Notes: generated from the sequence alone by a model not told the origin. Counted from the stretch's first letter, positions 50,041 through 59,506 are shown. The stretch is 64,000 bases of DNA from Bradyrhizobium canariense (GCF_900105125.1 NZ_LT629750.1:1116001-1180000), one strand, 5' to 3'. Program-made: numbers and translations.

Positions 50041-50179
50041 TGGAGGAACGGGCGTTCGCGCCCTGCGGCCAGGCCCGGCGCGGATTTTGCCTGCATTTTC
50101 AGGGTTTGCCTCGACCGTGCAGGGCGGATAAGACGACGCATCGGCCAAGGTGGAATCGATCGAAAGGGCATGTACCCGG

Positions 50180-50947
50180 ATGCGAATTCTCTGCACCAAC
50201 GATGACGGCATCCATGCGCCCGGCCTCAAGATCGTCGAGCAGATCGCGCGTGCGCTGTCCGACGATGTCTGGGTGGTGGCGCCGGAGCTCGATCAATCCG
50301 GGGTCTCGCACTCGCTGTCGCTGAACGACCCGTTGCGGTTGCGCGAGGTCGGTCCGCGGCATTTCGCGGTGCGGGGCACGCCGACCGATTGCGTGATCAT
50401 GGGTGCGCGTCACATTCTCGGCGAGACCAAACCTGACCTGGTGCTGTCGGGCGTCAACAAGGGCCGCAATGTCGCGGAAGACGTCGTCTATTCCGGCACC
50501 ATCGCCGGCGCCCTGGAAGGCACGATCCTGGGGCTACCGTCGTTTGCGCTGTCGCAGGAATTCAGCATGGAGACCCGCAACGCGCCGCTATGGGAAACCG
50601 CGCTGAAATTCGGCCCCGAGATCCTGCGCAAGGTGATCGACGCCGGCGTCCCCAAGGACACCGTGATCAACGTCAACTTCCCGGCCTGCGCGCCCGAGGA
50701 GGTTGTGGGCGTGCGGGTGACGCGGCAGGGCAAGCGCAATCTCGGGTTCCTGAAAGTCGACCAGCGCCGCGACGGCCGCGGCAACCCGTATTTTTGGATC
50801 GGGTTCGAGCGCCTCGCAAAGGTCGATGTACCGGCGCCGGGCACCGACCTCGCCGCGCTCACCGAGCGCTATGTTTCGGTGACGCCGCTACGGCTCGATC
50901 GCACCGACGAGGCGTTTTCGGAAGCCCTGGCGGCCACGCTAAGGTAG
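50180..50947 (+). CDS. surE: 5'-nucleotidase SurE
   Basis: A 255-residue metal-dependent phosphatase of nucleoside monophosphates and survival protein. The metal site begins in [15 protein letters not shown] (Asp8, Asp9), with [25 protein letters not shown] containing further ligands. The start at 50180 gives the standard N-terminus; an in-frame ATG at 50150 adds ten non-conserved residues. It belongs to the widespread surE-pcm-nlpD group, here interrupted by a response regulator on the other strand. Confidence 0.97.
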   Translation: MRILCTNDDGIHAPGLKIVEQIARALSDDVWVVAPELDQSGVSHSLSLNDPLRLREVGPRHFAVRGTPTDCVIMGARHILGETKPDLVLSGVNKGRNVAEDVVYSGTIAGALEGTILGLPSFALSQEFSMETRNAPLWETALKFGPEILRKVIDAGVPKDTVINVNFPACAPEEVVGVRVTRQGKRNLGFLKVDQRRDGRGNPYFWIGFERLAKVDVPAPGTDLAALTERYVSVTPLRLDRTDEAFSEALAATLR

Positions 50948-50981
50948 ATATCTAAGATCTGGTGACGGGGGGGAGAGGCGG

Positions 50982-51359
50982 CTAAGCCGCGGGTCTCGTC
51001 AGCGCCGTGTTGATCATCTTCGCCAGCGTCTCGATCTGGAAGGGCTTTTGCAGCGCGGGCCGGTCGCGATATTCTTCCGGAAGGCCCGATGAGCCATAGC
51101 CGGTCGCGAAGATGAAGGGACGGTTGCGCGCCTTGATCAATTCGGCCACGGGGGAGATCACCTTGCCGTTGACGTTGACGTCGAGGATGGCGAGGTCGAA
51201 CTCGGCCGACTGGGCAAGCTTCATCGCCTCGTTGATCTCGCCGGCCTCCGCCGCAACGCTGTAGCCCAACTCCTCCAGCATATCGGCGACCATCATCCTG
51301 ATCATCACCTCGTCCTCGACGAGGAAGACAGAACCGCCCGGCGACCGCGTCGCAGTCAT
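50982..51359 (-). CDS. Single-domain response regulator
   Basis: A 125-residue receiver domain without an output domain. Acidic pocket Glu15/Asp16 (VEDE), phosphoacceptor Asp60 in LAILDVNVNG, switch Thr86 in FATGYG, and Lys105 in LQKPF are all present. The FATGYGS/LQKPF style resembles receivers that work with HWE/HisKA2-type kinases in alphaproteobacteria. No kinase is adjacent. AAGGA precedes ATG 51359; an in-frame ATG at 51383 is less likely. It sits on the minus strand between surE and pcm. Confidence 0.92.
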   Translation of the reverse strand: MTATRSPGGSVFLVEDEVMIRMMVADMLEELGYSVAAEAGEINEAMKLAQSAEFDLAILDVNVNGKVISPVAELIKARNRPFIFATGYGSSGLPEEYRDRPALQKPFQIETLAKMINTALTRPAA

Positions 51360-51645
51360 GATAACATCCTTGCCCCCAGCCATGACGGAAGGTTCGCAAA
51401 TAACGTCCGTTTGCGCAACGTGAACGTGAGCGAATACGGCCTAAAAGGCCGTCATTGCACGTGATTTTGTTCGATCGATCAGAGACCGCTCAATCCAAGG
51501 TAACGCCGGGGCGCATTTAGGGGTTCCGGCACGGGAACGCTAATTTGAGGAAAGTTATTCCTTAATTGGGCAAAGCGTATTGCATCAAGCTCGTGTGGTT
51601 GAGTCGCGCTAACCGGTTTAACGTGCCATTTCCTGTGAGATCGCC

Positions 51646-52296
51646 ATGTCCGCTGCGCCAAATCCGCCGGAAAAGATGATGTTTCAGCTTGCCCTGCGGC
51701 GACGCGGGATCAGCGATCTGACGGTGCTGCGCACCATGGAAGAAATCCCGCGCGAGATGTTCGTTGAGCCGGCCGATCGCGACAATGCCTATCGCGACAG
51801 CGCGCTTGGCATCGCCTGCGGGCAAACCATCAGCCAGCCCTTTGTGGTGGCCTACATGACCGAGCAACTGCGGTTGCAGAAACCGCACCGGGTGCTCGAG
51901 ATCGGCACCGGCTCCGGCTACCAGGCCGCCATCCTGTCGCGGCTCTGCCGGGACGTGCTGACGGTCGAGCGTTACCGGACGCTGGCGGATACCGCCCGAA
52001 CCCGGCTCAAGAAGCTCGGCTGCGACAATGTCGAGGTGATGCTGGGAGACGGCTTCGACCTTGTCACGGTGACCGGCACGTTCGACCGCGTCATCGTCAC
52101 CGCGGCGATGGAGCAAATCCCGGAGGCTCTCATGGACCGGCTGGAGCCCGGCGGCATCCTGATCGCGCCGGTCGGACCGCATCATGGCACCCAGACCCTG
52201 ATCCGGGTGATCAGGACGGACACCGGGTTTGAGCGCAAGGAATTGGTCGACGTGCGCTTTGTGCCGGCGCTGCCGGGGATTGCCCGCGAACTGTAG
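51646..52296 (+). CDS. pcm: Protein-L-isoaspartate O-methyltransferase
   Basis: A 216-residue SAM-dependent methyltransferase that repairs isoaspartyl damage. Features: the family block [17 protein letters not shown], the SAM-binding [18 protein letters not shown], the acidic loop [12 protein letters not shown], and the C-terminal GGILIAPVG. The upstream 51384-51645 gap holds the divergent promoters; I see no clear motif there. Confidence 0.97.
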   Translation: MSAAPNPPEKMMFQLALRRRGISDLTVLRTMEEIPREMFVEPADRDNAYRDSALGIACGQTISQPFVVAYMTEQLRLQKPHRVLEIGTGSGYQAAILSRLCRDVLTVERYRTLADTARTRLKKLGCDNVEVMLGDGFDLVTVTGTFDRVIVTAAMEQIPEALMDRLEPGGILIAPVGPHHGTQTLIRVIRTDTGFERKELVDVRFVPALPGIAREL

Positions 52297-52404
52297 AAGC
52301 GCGGATCGGCAGTCCCGCCAACGTCTTATTCGCAGGGTTAAGCGGTTGTTTACTCGCGACGTGTTTACTCAAAAAAGTATTTTGTTGCGTACGAGTGAGT
52401 AACC

Positions 52405-53760
52405 ATGTCCCGTGTCGTCGAGTTGCTTGGCTCGCGCCGCGTACCGCAGGTCGCGGCACTGGCGCTGATGTCGATCGGTTTTGCTGGCTGCAGCGCTGAC
52501 ATGTCGACGCGTCTGTCGCAAAGCTCCTTCTCAAATCCCTTTGCTTCGCAGGAAGCCACAGGTTCGGTGCCGGTCCCAGCGGCCGAGCGCCGCGAGCTTC
52601 CGCAATATTCCCGTCCGCAGTATCAGTCGTCGGCGTTGCCGCCGATCTCGGCCCCCCAATCCTATCCGGCATCGCACTCTTACTCGGCGGCCGAAGGTGT
52701 TTCCGGAGGAGGTCGCGGAATAGGCTCCTATTCTCCGCCCACCCATCAGCCGCTGGAGTCGACCGGCAGCGTCGCGCCACGTTCGGTCGCGGCCACGCAC
52801 AGGCCGGAGCAGGGCGGTACCAAGATCATCGTCGGCACCAGCGACACGCTCGAAATATTGTCGCGCCGCTACAATGTTTCGCCTGCCGCGATCATGCAGG
52901 CCAACGGCTATAAAGGGCCGCGCGCGCTGTCACCGGGCCAGCAGCTGATCATTCCGCGGCCGATGGCAACAGCCGCGGCTCCCGCTCTGGCTGCTCCGGT
53001 AAGCAGGCCTGTCGCTGTCGCCGCTGCGGTTCCGAACGTTCACGTCGTCAACCACGGCGATACATTGGCGAGCATCGCGCGCCGCAACCACATGTCGGTG
53101 GCGGAACTGGCAAGAGCCAACCACCTCGATCCCTCGGCCAAGCTCGGCCTTGGCATGAAGCTCACGGTGCCCGCGAGGTCGGCTGCTCTGACACCGGCCG
53201 CGCAGCCGGTCGCTGTCGCCGCGGCTCAGCCGGTTGCAGCGGCACCAGTGCCGGCCGTCACCAGAGTGGCTGCGGTGGCGGGCGATACCCAGCAAAAGGT
53301 CCGGCTCGCACAGTCAGCGCCGAATTCCGAAGAGCCTGCGGTTGAATCGCCGGTCAAGGCCGCGGAAGCCACCGGCGCCGTGCCCACGTTCCGCTGGCCG
53401 GTGCGCGGCAAGGTCATCACCGCCTATGGCGCCAAGGCCAACGGCAAATCCAATGACGGTATCAATCTGGCTGTCCCGGAAGGGACTCCGATCAAGGCCG
53501 CTGACGATGGTGTCGTCGCCTATTCGGGCAATGAGCTCAAAGGTTACGGCAATCTGGTTCTGATCCGGCACGCCAACGGTTACGTCACCGCATATGCCCA
53601 TGCGAGTGAACTGCTGGTGAAGCGCGGCGACACCATCAAGCGCGGTCAGGTCATCGCCAAATCGGGCCAGTCGGGTGAAGTGCAGTCGCCGCAACTTCAC
53701 TTCGAGATCCGCAAGGGATCGTCGCCGGTCGACCCGCTTCAATTCCTCAACGGGGCGTGA
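52405..53760 (+). CDS. nlpD: NlpD-like lipoprotein with two LysM domains and a degenerate M23 domain
   Basis: A 451-residue envelope protein. The lipobox FAGC near residue 28 marks a lipoprotein. Two LysM domains (about residues 140-186 and 212-258) bind peptidoglycan. The C-terminal LytM/M23 domain (about 330-451) lacks the first metal ligands: the usual HxGxD region reads NDGINLAVPEG (Asn350). It is therefore probably non-catalytic and acts as an amidase activator in daughter-cell separation. It follows pcm in the classic surE-pcm-nlpD order. Confidence 0.93.
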   Translation: MSRVVELLGSRRVPQVAALALMSIGFAGCSADMSTRLSQSSFSNPFASQEATGSVPVPAAERRELPQYSRPQYQSSALPPISAPQSYPASHSYSAAEGVSGGGRGIGSYSPPTHQPLESTGSVAPRSVAATHRPEQGGTKIIVGTSDTLEILSRRYNVSPAAIMQANGYKGPRALSPGQQLIIPRPMATAAAPALAAPVSRPVAVAAAVPNVHVVNHGDTLASIARRNHMSVAELARANHLDPSAKLGLGMKLTVPARSAALTPAAQPVAVAAAQPVAAAPVPAVTRVAAVAGDTQQKVRLAQSAPNSEEPAVESPVKAAEATGAVPTFRWPVRGKVITAYGAKANGKSNDGINLAVPEGTPIKAADDGVVAYSGNELKGYGNLVLIRHANGYVTAYAHASELLVKRGDTIKRGQVIAKSGQSGEVQSPQLHFEIRKGSSPVDPLQFLNGA

Positions 53761-53761
53761 G

Positions 53762-53870
53762 GCGTCAGAGCGTTTTGCCCGTCATTGCCGGGCGTGACCC
53801 GGCAATCCATCTGAAAAACGTTTGAGCGAAGATCGAAGGATACGCGGGTCGAGCCCGCATATCACAATTC
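53762..53870. repeat. Intergenic palindromic repeat cluster after nlpD
   Basis: The segment holds GCCGGGCGTGACCCGGC (53788-53804) and GCGGGTCGAGCCCGC (53844-53858), each a small inverted repeat, plus CGTTTT/AAAACG arms around the first. The type matches the CCCGGGCTTGACCCGGG elements at 47.35 and 47.5 kb. Confidence 0.6.
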
Positions 53871-53919
53871 ATCGCCGAGGACGGCGTCATGCGCTCTCTT
53901 CGCCTTGGCGCAACCGCAC

Positions 53920-54903
53920 TTACTTCGCCGTCATCCTCACGCCGAGCCGTCCCGCCAATTCCTGCGTGAATTGCCAGGCCACGCGTCCCGAACGCGAGCC
54001 GCGGGTGGTCGACCATTCCAGCGCCTCGCGTTCAAGCTCGTCTTCCGCGATCTTGATGCCGTAATGGCTGCAATAGCCTTTGACCATTGCGAGGTATTCG
54101 TCCTGGCTGCAGCGATGGAAGCCGAGCCACAGTCCGAAGCGATCGGACAGCGACACTTTTTCCTCGACCGCTTCGCCGGGATTGATCGCGGTCGAGCGCT
54201 CGTTCTCGATCATCTCGCGCGCCAGCAGATGACGGCGGTTGGAGGTGGCGTACAGGATCACATTGTCCGGCCGCCCCTCGATGCCGCCCTCCAGCACCGC
54301 TTTGAGCGACTTGTAGGAGGCATCATTGCCGTCGAAGGACAGATCGTCGCAGAACACGATGAAGCGAAAGCTGGAACTGCGTAACAGCTCCATCAGCTTG
54401 GGCAGGCTCTCGATATCCTCGCGGTGAATCTCGATCAGCTTGAGGCGGTCGGCCGGCTTGCGGTCGATATTGATGTTGGCGTGCGCGGCCTTCACCAGCG
54501 ACGATTTTCCCATGCCGCGCGCGCCCCACAGCAGCGCGTTGTTGGCAGGCAGCCCATCGGCAAAGCGTTCGGTATTCTCGATCAGGATATCGCGCATCCG
54601 CTCGATGCCCTTGAGCAGGCCGAGGTCGACGCGGCTGACGCGCGGCACCGGCGAGAGACGGCCGTTTGGATGCCAGACAAAGGCGTCGGCGCTGTCAAAC
54701 GGGTCGGCGGCCTCGGGCCCCGGCGAGGCCGCGGCAAGGTGCGCCACGATCGCCTCGAGCGCGCGTGCGATCCGATCGTCGGAGCCATGTTTCGGCGGCG
54801 AGGCGGGGCGTTTTGTCACTGTTGCCAGCGGTTTCCGCGAGGCTGCCTTCGAGGTTGCCTTGGAGACGGCGCGATGGGCGGTTTTATTGGGTTTTTTTGA
54901 CAT
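53920..54903 (-). CDS. DUF815-family AAA+ ATPase
   Basis: A 327-residue protein with a basic disordered N-terminus (residues 1-~35), then an ATPase core: Walker A GARGMGKSS (127-135, Lys133), Walker B FIVFCDDLSF (181-190), and the DUF815-typical LLKGIERMRDILIENTERF and SDRFGLWLGFHRCSQDEYLAMV. The family is widely distributed, with no established function. It is divergent from yajC. The ATG at 54903 gives the common MSKKPNK start. Confidence 0.9.
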   Translation of the reverse strand: MSKKPNKTAHRAVSKATSKAASRKPLATVTKRPASPPKHGSDDRIARALEAIVAHLAAASPGPEAADPFDSADAFVWHPNGRLSPVPRVSRVDLGLLKGIERMRDILIENTERFADGLPANNALLWGARGMGKSSLVKAAHANINIDRKPADRLKLIEIHREDIESLPKLMELLRSSSFRFIVFCDDLSFDGNDASYKSLKAVLEGGIEGRPDNVILYATSNRRHLLAREMIENERSTAINPGEAVEEKVSLSDRFGLWLGFHRCSQDEYLAMVKGYCSHYGIKIAEDELEREALEWSTTRGSRSGRVAWQFTQELAGRLGVRMTAK

Positions 54904-55094
54904 TTTGACGGTTCCTTATGGCGCACCCATATCGAGCCTTTCGGAGGGCTGCAAGTTACTCAAAAGAGGGGCAAATGAGCGGTTTGGCGGCGTTGCAATT
55001 GGGAACGCGGCCGCTATAGTCCGCGCGAATTTGCCCGGACCGGCCCGACGCCTTTGCGTTGCCGGTTCATTCCCGCCTCACGAGGACTGTCCGC

Positions 55095-55454
55095 ATGCTG
55101 ATTACCCCTGCGTTTGCCCAGGCCGCGGGTGCTGGCGATACCAACAGCATGTTGATGTCGCTGCTGCCGTTCGCGCTGATCTTCGTGATCATGTATTTCC
55201 TGATTCTGCGCCCGCAGCAGAAGAAGGTGAAGGACCACAACGAGCTCGTGAAGAACATCCGCCGCGGCGATACCGTGGTGACGACGGGCGGCCTGGTCGG
55301 CAAGGTCACCAAGGTGGTCGATGACGACCAGATCGAGTTCGAAATCTCCGATGGCGTCCGCGTTCGGCAGATGCGCCAGATGATCTCCGGCGTGCGCGCC
55401 AAGGGCGAGCCAGCCAAGGCCGATGCCGCCAAGGAAGACAGCTCGGCGAGTTAG
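55095..55454 (+). CDS. yajC: Preprotein translocase subunit YajC
   Basis: A 119-residue inner-membrane protein. One membrane segment (~20-37, MSLLPFALIFVIMYFLILRP) is followed by the family block PQQKKVKDHNELVKNIRRGDTVVTTGG. It associates with SecDF. The ATG at 55095 follows AGGA. It heads the yajC-secD-secF operon. Confidence 0.97.
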   Translation: MLITPAFAQAAGAGDTNSMLMSLLPFALIFVIMYFLILRPQQKKVKDHNELVKNIRRGDTVVTTGGLVGKVTKVVDDDQIEFEISDGVRVRQMRQMISGVRAKGEPAKADAAKEDSSAS

Positions 55455-55509
55455 CGCGTTTTCGAACGTCGCATATTTAGAATCTGCCAGAATCTGACGG
55501 GTCAACTCG

Positions 55510-57108
55510 ATGTTGTATTTCACGCGGTGGAAGGCGCTGGCGATCATCCTGACGGCGCTGGTGGTGTGCCTTTGCGCCGTTCCGAATTTCTTCCCGGAGG
55601 CCACCGTCAAGAAATGGCCGGCGTGGGCGCAGCGTCGTCTGGTGCTCGGTCTCGATCTGCAGGGCGGCTCCTATCTGCTGCTTGAGGTGGATTCCAACTA
55701 CATCAAGAAAGAGAAGCTCGACCAGGTCCGCGATGACGTCCGCCGGACATTGCGCGACGCCAAGATCGGCTATACCGGCCTTGCCTCGCGCCCCGACAGC
55801 GTCGAGGTGCGGGTCAAGGATACCGATCTACCGAACGCACTGGCGAAGCTGCGCGACCTGTCGCAGCCGCTCGGCGGCCTGCTTGGCTCCAGCGGCCAGC
55901 GCAGCCTGGAAGTCAGCGACGCCGGCGGCGGGTTGATCCGGCTGACCGTGCCGCAGGCCGCGGTCACCGAACGCATCCGGCAGACGATCGAACAGTCGAT
56001 CCAGATCGTCGAGCGCCGCGTCAACGAACTTGGCACCGTCGAACCGCTGATCCAGCGCCAGGGCACCGATCGCATTCTGGTTCAGGTGCCGGGCTTGCAG
56101 GATCCGACCCAGCTGAAGAACATTCTGGGCAAGACCGCCAAGATGGAATTCCGGATGGTCGACACCACGGTGCCGCCGGATCAGGCCTTGCAGGGCAGGG
56201 TGCCGCCTGATTCCGAAGTGCTGATGAGTTCGTCGTCGCCGAAAGTGCCCTATGTCATCAAGAAGCAGGTCCTGGTCTCCGGCGGCGACCTGACCGATGC
56301 ACAACCCGGCTTTGACCAGCGCACCAGCGAGCCGATCGTCAGCTTCCGCTTCAACAGCGCCGGCTCCCGCAAGTTCGCGCAGGCGACTTCCGAAAATGTC
56401 GGCCAGCCCTTCGCCATCGTGCTCGACAATGAGGTGATTTCCGCGCCCGTGATCCGCGAGCCGATCACCGGCGGCGCCGGGCAGATTTCCGGCAATTTCA
56501 CCGTGCAGGCGGCGAACGATCTCGCCATCCTGCTGCGCGCCGGCGCGTTGCCGGCGCCCTTGACCATCATCGAGGAACGCACCGTCGGTCCCGGCCTCGG
56601 TCAGGACTCGATCGAAAAGGGCGAACTTGCGGCTTACGTCGGCTCGATCATGGTCATTGTGTTCATGCTGTTGACCTACCGGCTGTTCGGCGTGTTCGCC
56701 AATATCGCGGTCGCGATCAACGTGGCGATGATCTTCGGCTTGCTGTCGCTTTTGAGCGCAACGCTCACGTTGCCCGGCATCGCCGGCATCGTGCTGACCG
56801 TCGGCATCGCCGTGGACTCCAACGTGCTGATCTATGAGCGCATCCGCGAAGAACTGCGCGGCGGACGCAACGCGATTTCGGCGATCGACGCCGGCTTCAA
56901 GCGGGCGCTGTCGACGATCCTGGATTCGAACATCACCACCTTCATCGCGGCCGCGGTGCTGTTCTACATCGGTACCGGTCCGGTGCGCGGCTTCGCCGTG
57001 ACGCTCGGCATCGGCATCATCACCACGGTCTTTACCGCGTTCACGTTGACCCGGCTGATCGTCGCGGGCTGGGTGCGCTGGAAGCGGCCGCAAAGCGTGC
57101 CGATCTAG
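55510..57108 (+). CDS. secD: Protein translocase subunit SecD
   Basis: A 532-residue RND-type membrane protein with an N-terminal membrane helix, the D1 block VLGLDLQGGSYLLLEVD, a large periplasmic region, and five C-terminal helices with DSNVLIYERIREELRGG. Together with SecF it uses the proton gradient to pull proteins across the membrane. It follows yajC by 55 bases. Confidence 0.98.
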   Translation: MLYFTRWKALAIILTALVVCLCAVPNFFPEATVKKWPAWAQRRLVLGLDLQGGSYLLLEVDSNYIKKEKLDQVRDDVRRTLRDAKIGYTGLASRPDSVEVRVKDTDLPNALAKLRDLSQPLGGLLGSSGQRSLEVSDAGGGLIRLTVPQAAVTERIRQTIEQSIQIVERRVNELGTVEPLIQRQGTDRILVQVPGLQDPTQLKNILGKTAKMEFRMVDTTVPPDQALQGRVPPDSEVLMSSSSPKVPYVIKKQVLVSGGDLTDAQPGFDQRTSEPIVSFRFNSAGSRKFAQATSENVGQPFAIVLDNEVISAPVIREPITGGAGQISGNFTVQAANDLAILLRAGALPAPLTIIEERTVGPGLGQDSIEKGELAAYVGSIMVIVFMLLTYRLFGVFANIAVAINVAMIFGLLSLLSATLTLPGIAGIVLTVGIAVDSNVLIYERIREELRGGRNAISAIDAGFKRALSTILDSNITTFIAAAVLFYIGTGPVRGFAVTLGIGIITTVFTAFTLTRLIVAGWVRWKRPQSVPI

Positions 57109-57153
57109 GCATGATCGCGAACAGTGAATACCGGTTTTCGGACGAGATCATGC
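57109..57153. repeat. Dispersed palindromic repeat between secD and secF
   Basis: GCATGATC (57109-57116) and GATCATGC (57146-57153) are exact inverted arms around an AACCGG-like interior (TACCGGTTTTCGG). This is the form I recall as very common between genes in Bradyrhizobium and Rhodopseudomonas. It starts right at the secD stop codon. Confidence 0.7.
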
Positions 57154-57223
57154 CCTCACAAGATAAAGAAATGCACATGATTCAGCGTGGCTGGATCATG
57201 TTGCAGGGAATGCGGAGCCGGTC

Positions 57224-58240
57224 GTGACACATCTCGTTCTTCTGGGGCTGGGCGCCCTCATCGTCGCCCTGACGGTGGTCAGCTGTTTCGGCTGGCTGCC
57301 GTCGCTACGCATCGTCCCGGACAATACGCATTTCGACTTCACGCGTTTTCGCCGCATCAGCTTTCCGATTTCGGCCGTTCTTTCGATTGTCGCCATCACG
57401 CTGTTCTTCACCCACGGCCTGAATTTCGGCATCGACTTCAAGGGCGGCACGCTGATGGAAGTCCGGGCCAAATCAGGCACGGCCGATATCGCCACGATGC
57501 GCGCTACGCTATCCACCCTTGGGCTCGGCGATATCCAGATGCAGCAGTTCGGCGGTCCTGACGAGGTGCTGATCCGGGTTGCCGAGCAGCCCGGCGGCGA
57601 CGCCGCGCAGCAGGAAGCGGTGCAGAAGGTCCGTGGCGCGCTTGGCGATGCCGTCGACTATCGCCGGGTCGAGGTGGTGGGACCGCGGGTATCCGGCGAA
57701 TTGCTGGCCTACGGCATGCTGGGCCTGATGCTCGCGATCTTTTCGATCCTGATCTATCTCTGGTTCCGTTTCGAATGGCAGTTCGCGCTGGGCGCCATGA
57801 TTGCCAATGTCCACGACATCGTGCTGACCATCGGTTTCATGTCGATCTCGCAGGTCGACTTTGATCTGACCAGCATCGCGGCGCTGCTGACGATCCTGGG
57901 ATATTCCTTGAACGACACGGTCGTGATCTATGACCGGATTCGCGAAATGCTGCGGCGTTACAAGAAAATGCCGATGCCCGAATTGCTCAATGAATCCATC
58001 AATTCGACACTGTCGCGTTCGATCATCACCCACGTCACGGTGACCTTGGCGCTGCTGGCGTTGTTGTTATTTGGCGGCAACGCCATTCACAGCTTCACGG
58101 CGGTCATGATGTTCGGCGTGGTGCTGGTCGGCACCTACACCTCGATCTTCATCGCGGCGCCGATCCTGATCTATCTTGGCGTCGGCGATCATCGGGCCGA
58201 CGCACCGGAAAAGCCGCCGGGAAAACCATCGAAGAAGTAG
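57224..58240 (+). CDS. secF: Protein translocase subunit SecF
   Basis: A 338-residue partner of SecD with six helices and the signatures FGIDFKGGTLMEVR and SLNDTVVIYDRIREMLRR. It starts with GTG at 57224 preceded by GGAG. It is separated from secD by a 115-base gap holding a dispersed repeat, and is followed two bases later by the Mth938-type gene. Confidence 0.98.
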   Translation: MTHLVLLGLGALIVALTVVSCFGWLPSLRIVPDNTHFDFTRFRRISFPISAVLSIVAITLFFTHGLNFGIDFKGGTLMEVRAKSGTADIATMRATLSTLGLGDIQMQQFGGPDEVLIRVAEQPGGDAAQQEAVQKVRGALGDAVDYRRVEVVGPRVSGELLAYGMLGLMLAIFSILIYLWFRFEWQFALGAMIANVHDIVLTIGFMSISQVDFDLTSIAALLTILGYSLNDTVVIYDRIREMLRRYKKMPMPELLNESINSTLSRSIITHVTVTLALLALLLFGGNAIHSFTAVMMFGVVLVGTYTSIFIAAPILIYLGVGDHRADAPEKPPGKPSKK

Positions 58241-58242
58241 CC

Positions 58243-58626
58243 ATGCCTGATCGTTCGGACGCCCCGCATCTTCCGAGATCGGCGCCGATCGAGGCCTACG
58301 GCAAAGGCGGGTTTGCCTTTGACGACATGTCGCATCGCGGTTCGTTGCTGTGCCTGCCGGATGCGATCTGGGCCTGGCCAGTCAGCAAACCCGAGCAGAT
58401 CGACAAGGCTTCATTGGCGCGCGTGTTCGCTGCGGCAGGCGGCATCGATACCCTGATCATCGGTACCGGCACCGACGTCTGGCGGCCTCCATCGGAACTT
58501 CGCGAGGCGCTGCGTGCGGTCAAAGTGGTGCTGGACGCGATGCAGACCGGTCCGGCAGTCCGCACCTACAACATCATGATGGGCGAGCGGCGGCGTGTCG
58601 CGGCGGCGCTGATCGCGGTGCCATGA
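58243..58626 (+). CDS. Mth938/NDUFAF3-like protein
   Basis: A 127-residue protein of the Mth938 domain family, to which the human mitochondrial complex I assembly factor NDUFAF3 belongs. Family features: IEAYGKGGFAF, HRGSLLCLPD, the central DTLIIGTGTD, and a C-terminal half ending in VAAALIAVP. It starts two bases after the secF stop and overlaps the next gene (ATGA), so it is co-expressed with secDF and the NDUFAF6-like gene. A role in respiratory complex I assembly is inferred from homology. Confidence 0.9.
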   Translation: MPDRSDAPHLPRSAPIEAYGKGGFAFDDMSHRGSLLCLPDAIWAWPVSKPEQIDKASLARVFAAAGGIDTLIIGTGTDVWRPPSELREALRAVKVVLDAMQTGPAVRTYNIMMGERRRVAAALIAVP

Positions 58627-59486
58627 CTGACGCCGCCGCAGACAAGGATTCGCCGGCCTACTGTGCCGAGCTGGTCCGTGCTCACGATTTTACCCGCTAC
58701 GCGTCCACGCTGTTCGTGCCGGTTAGCCAGCGGCGCGCGCTGCTGGCGCTCTACGCCTTCAATGTCGAGATTTCCCGCGTGCGCACGCTGGTGAGCCAGG
58801 CGCTATCTGGGGAAATTCGGCTGCAATGGTGGACCGACATGCTTGCCGGCGCCGGGCACGGCGGCGTCGAGGGCAGTCCGGTGGCGGCGGAATTGCTGCT
58901 GGCGATCCGCAACGCGCATCTGCCCGTTGAGCGGCTGTCGCGCCTGGTCGATGAGCATCAGTTCGATCTCTACAACGATCCGATGCCGACCATGGCGGCG
59001 CTAGAAGGCTATATCGACGACACTTCCTCCGTGTTGTTTTCGCTCGGCGCACAGATTGCCGGATGGCAATCCCCCGACATCGAACACCTCGCTCGCCATG
59101 CGGGACTGGCGCAGGGCATGGCGCAGGTGATTGCGGCACTTCCGCTCGACGCTTCGCGGCGTCAGTTGTTTGTGCCGCTGCAATTGCTGCAGCAACAGGG
59201 TATCGGGACGGAAGAGATGTTTGCGGGCAGGCAGACGCCGAAGCTGCGGACGGCGCTTGATCAGCTCATCGGCGAAGCGCGCGAACACCTGAAGACGGCA
59301 TTCGCGCTGCTGCAGAGCGTACCGCCAGAGGTGAGGCCGGTATTCCTGCCGCTGGCAATGGTTCGCCGCGATCTTGAGCAAATGTCGCGCGCGGACAGCG
59401 ATCCCTTCACGCCACGCACCCCGTCGAGGTTTCGGACCCTATGGACGCTATGGCGGGCGTCGCGAACGCGACTTTTTCGAACGTGA
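58623..59486 (+). CDS. Squalene/phytoene-synthase-fold protein, NDUFAF6-like
   Basis: A 287-residue protein of the squalene/phytoene synthase fold. At the first Asp-rich metal motif of true synthases (ALYAFCRxxDDxxD) it reads ALYAFNVEISRVRTLV, without the aspartates; the second such motif is also not evident. AFNVEI, GEIRLQWW, HAGLAQGMAQVIAALP and SRRQLFVP resemble mitochondrial NDUFAF6 as I remember it. It is therefore more likely a non-enzymatic complex I assembly factor than a hopanoid or carotenoid enzyme. Its ATG overlaps the NDUFAF3-like gene's stop. Confidence 0.85.
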   Translation: MTDAAADKDSPAYCAELVRAHDFTRYASTLFVPVSQRRALLALYAFNVEISRVRTLVSQALSGEIRLQWWTDMLAGAGHGGVEGSPVAAELLLAIRNAHLPVERLSRLVDEHQFDLYNDPMPTMAALEGYIDDTSSVLFSLGAQIAGWQSPDIEHLARHAGLAQGMAQVIAALPLDASRRQLFVPLQLLQQQGIGTEEMFAGRQTPKLRTALDQLIGEAREHLKTAFALLQSVPPEVRPVFLPLAMVRRDLEQMSRADSDPFTPRTPSRFRTLWTLWRASRTRLFRT

Positions 59487-59506
59487 TGCTGTGCTACCAT
59501 CCGACC

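Noticed and set aside
51534..51560. EcfG-like promoter upstream of pcm
   Set aside because: GGAAC is present but the spacing to GTT is 15 bases and the -10 does not match.
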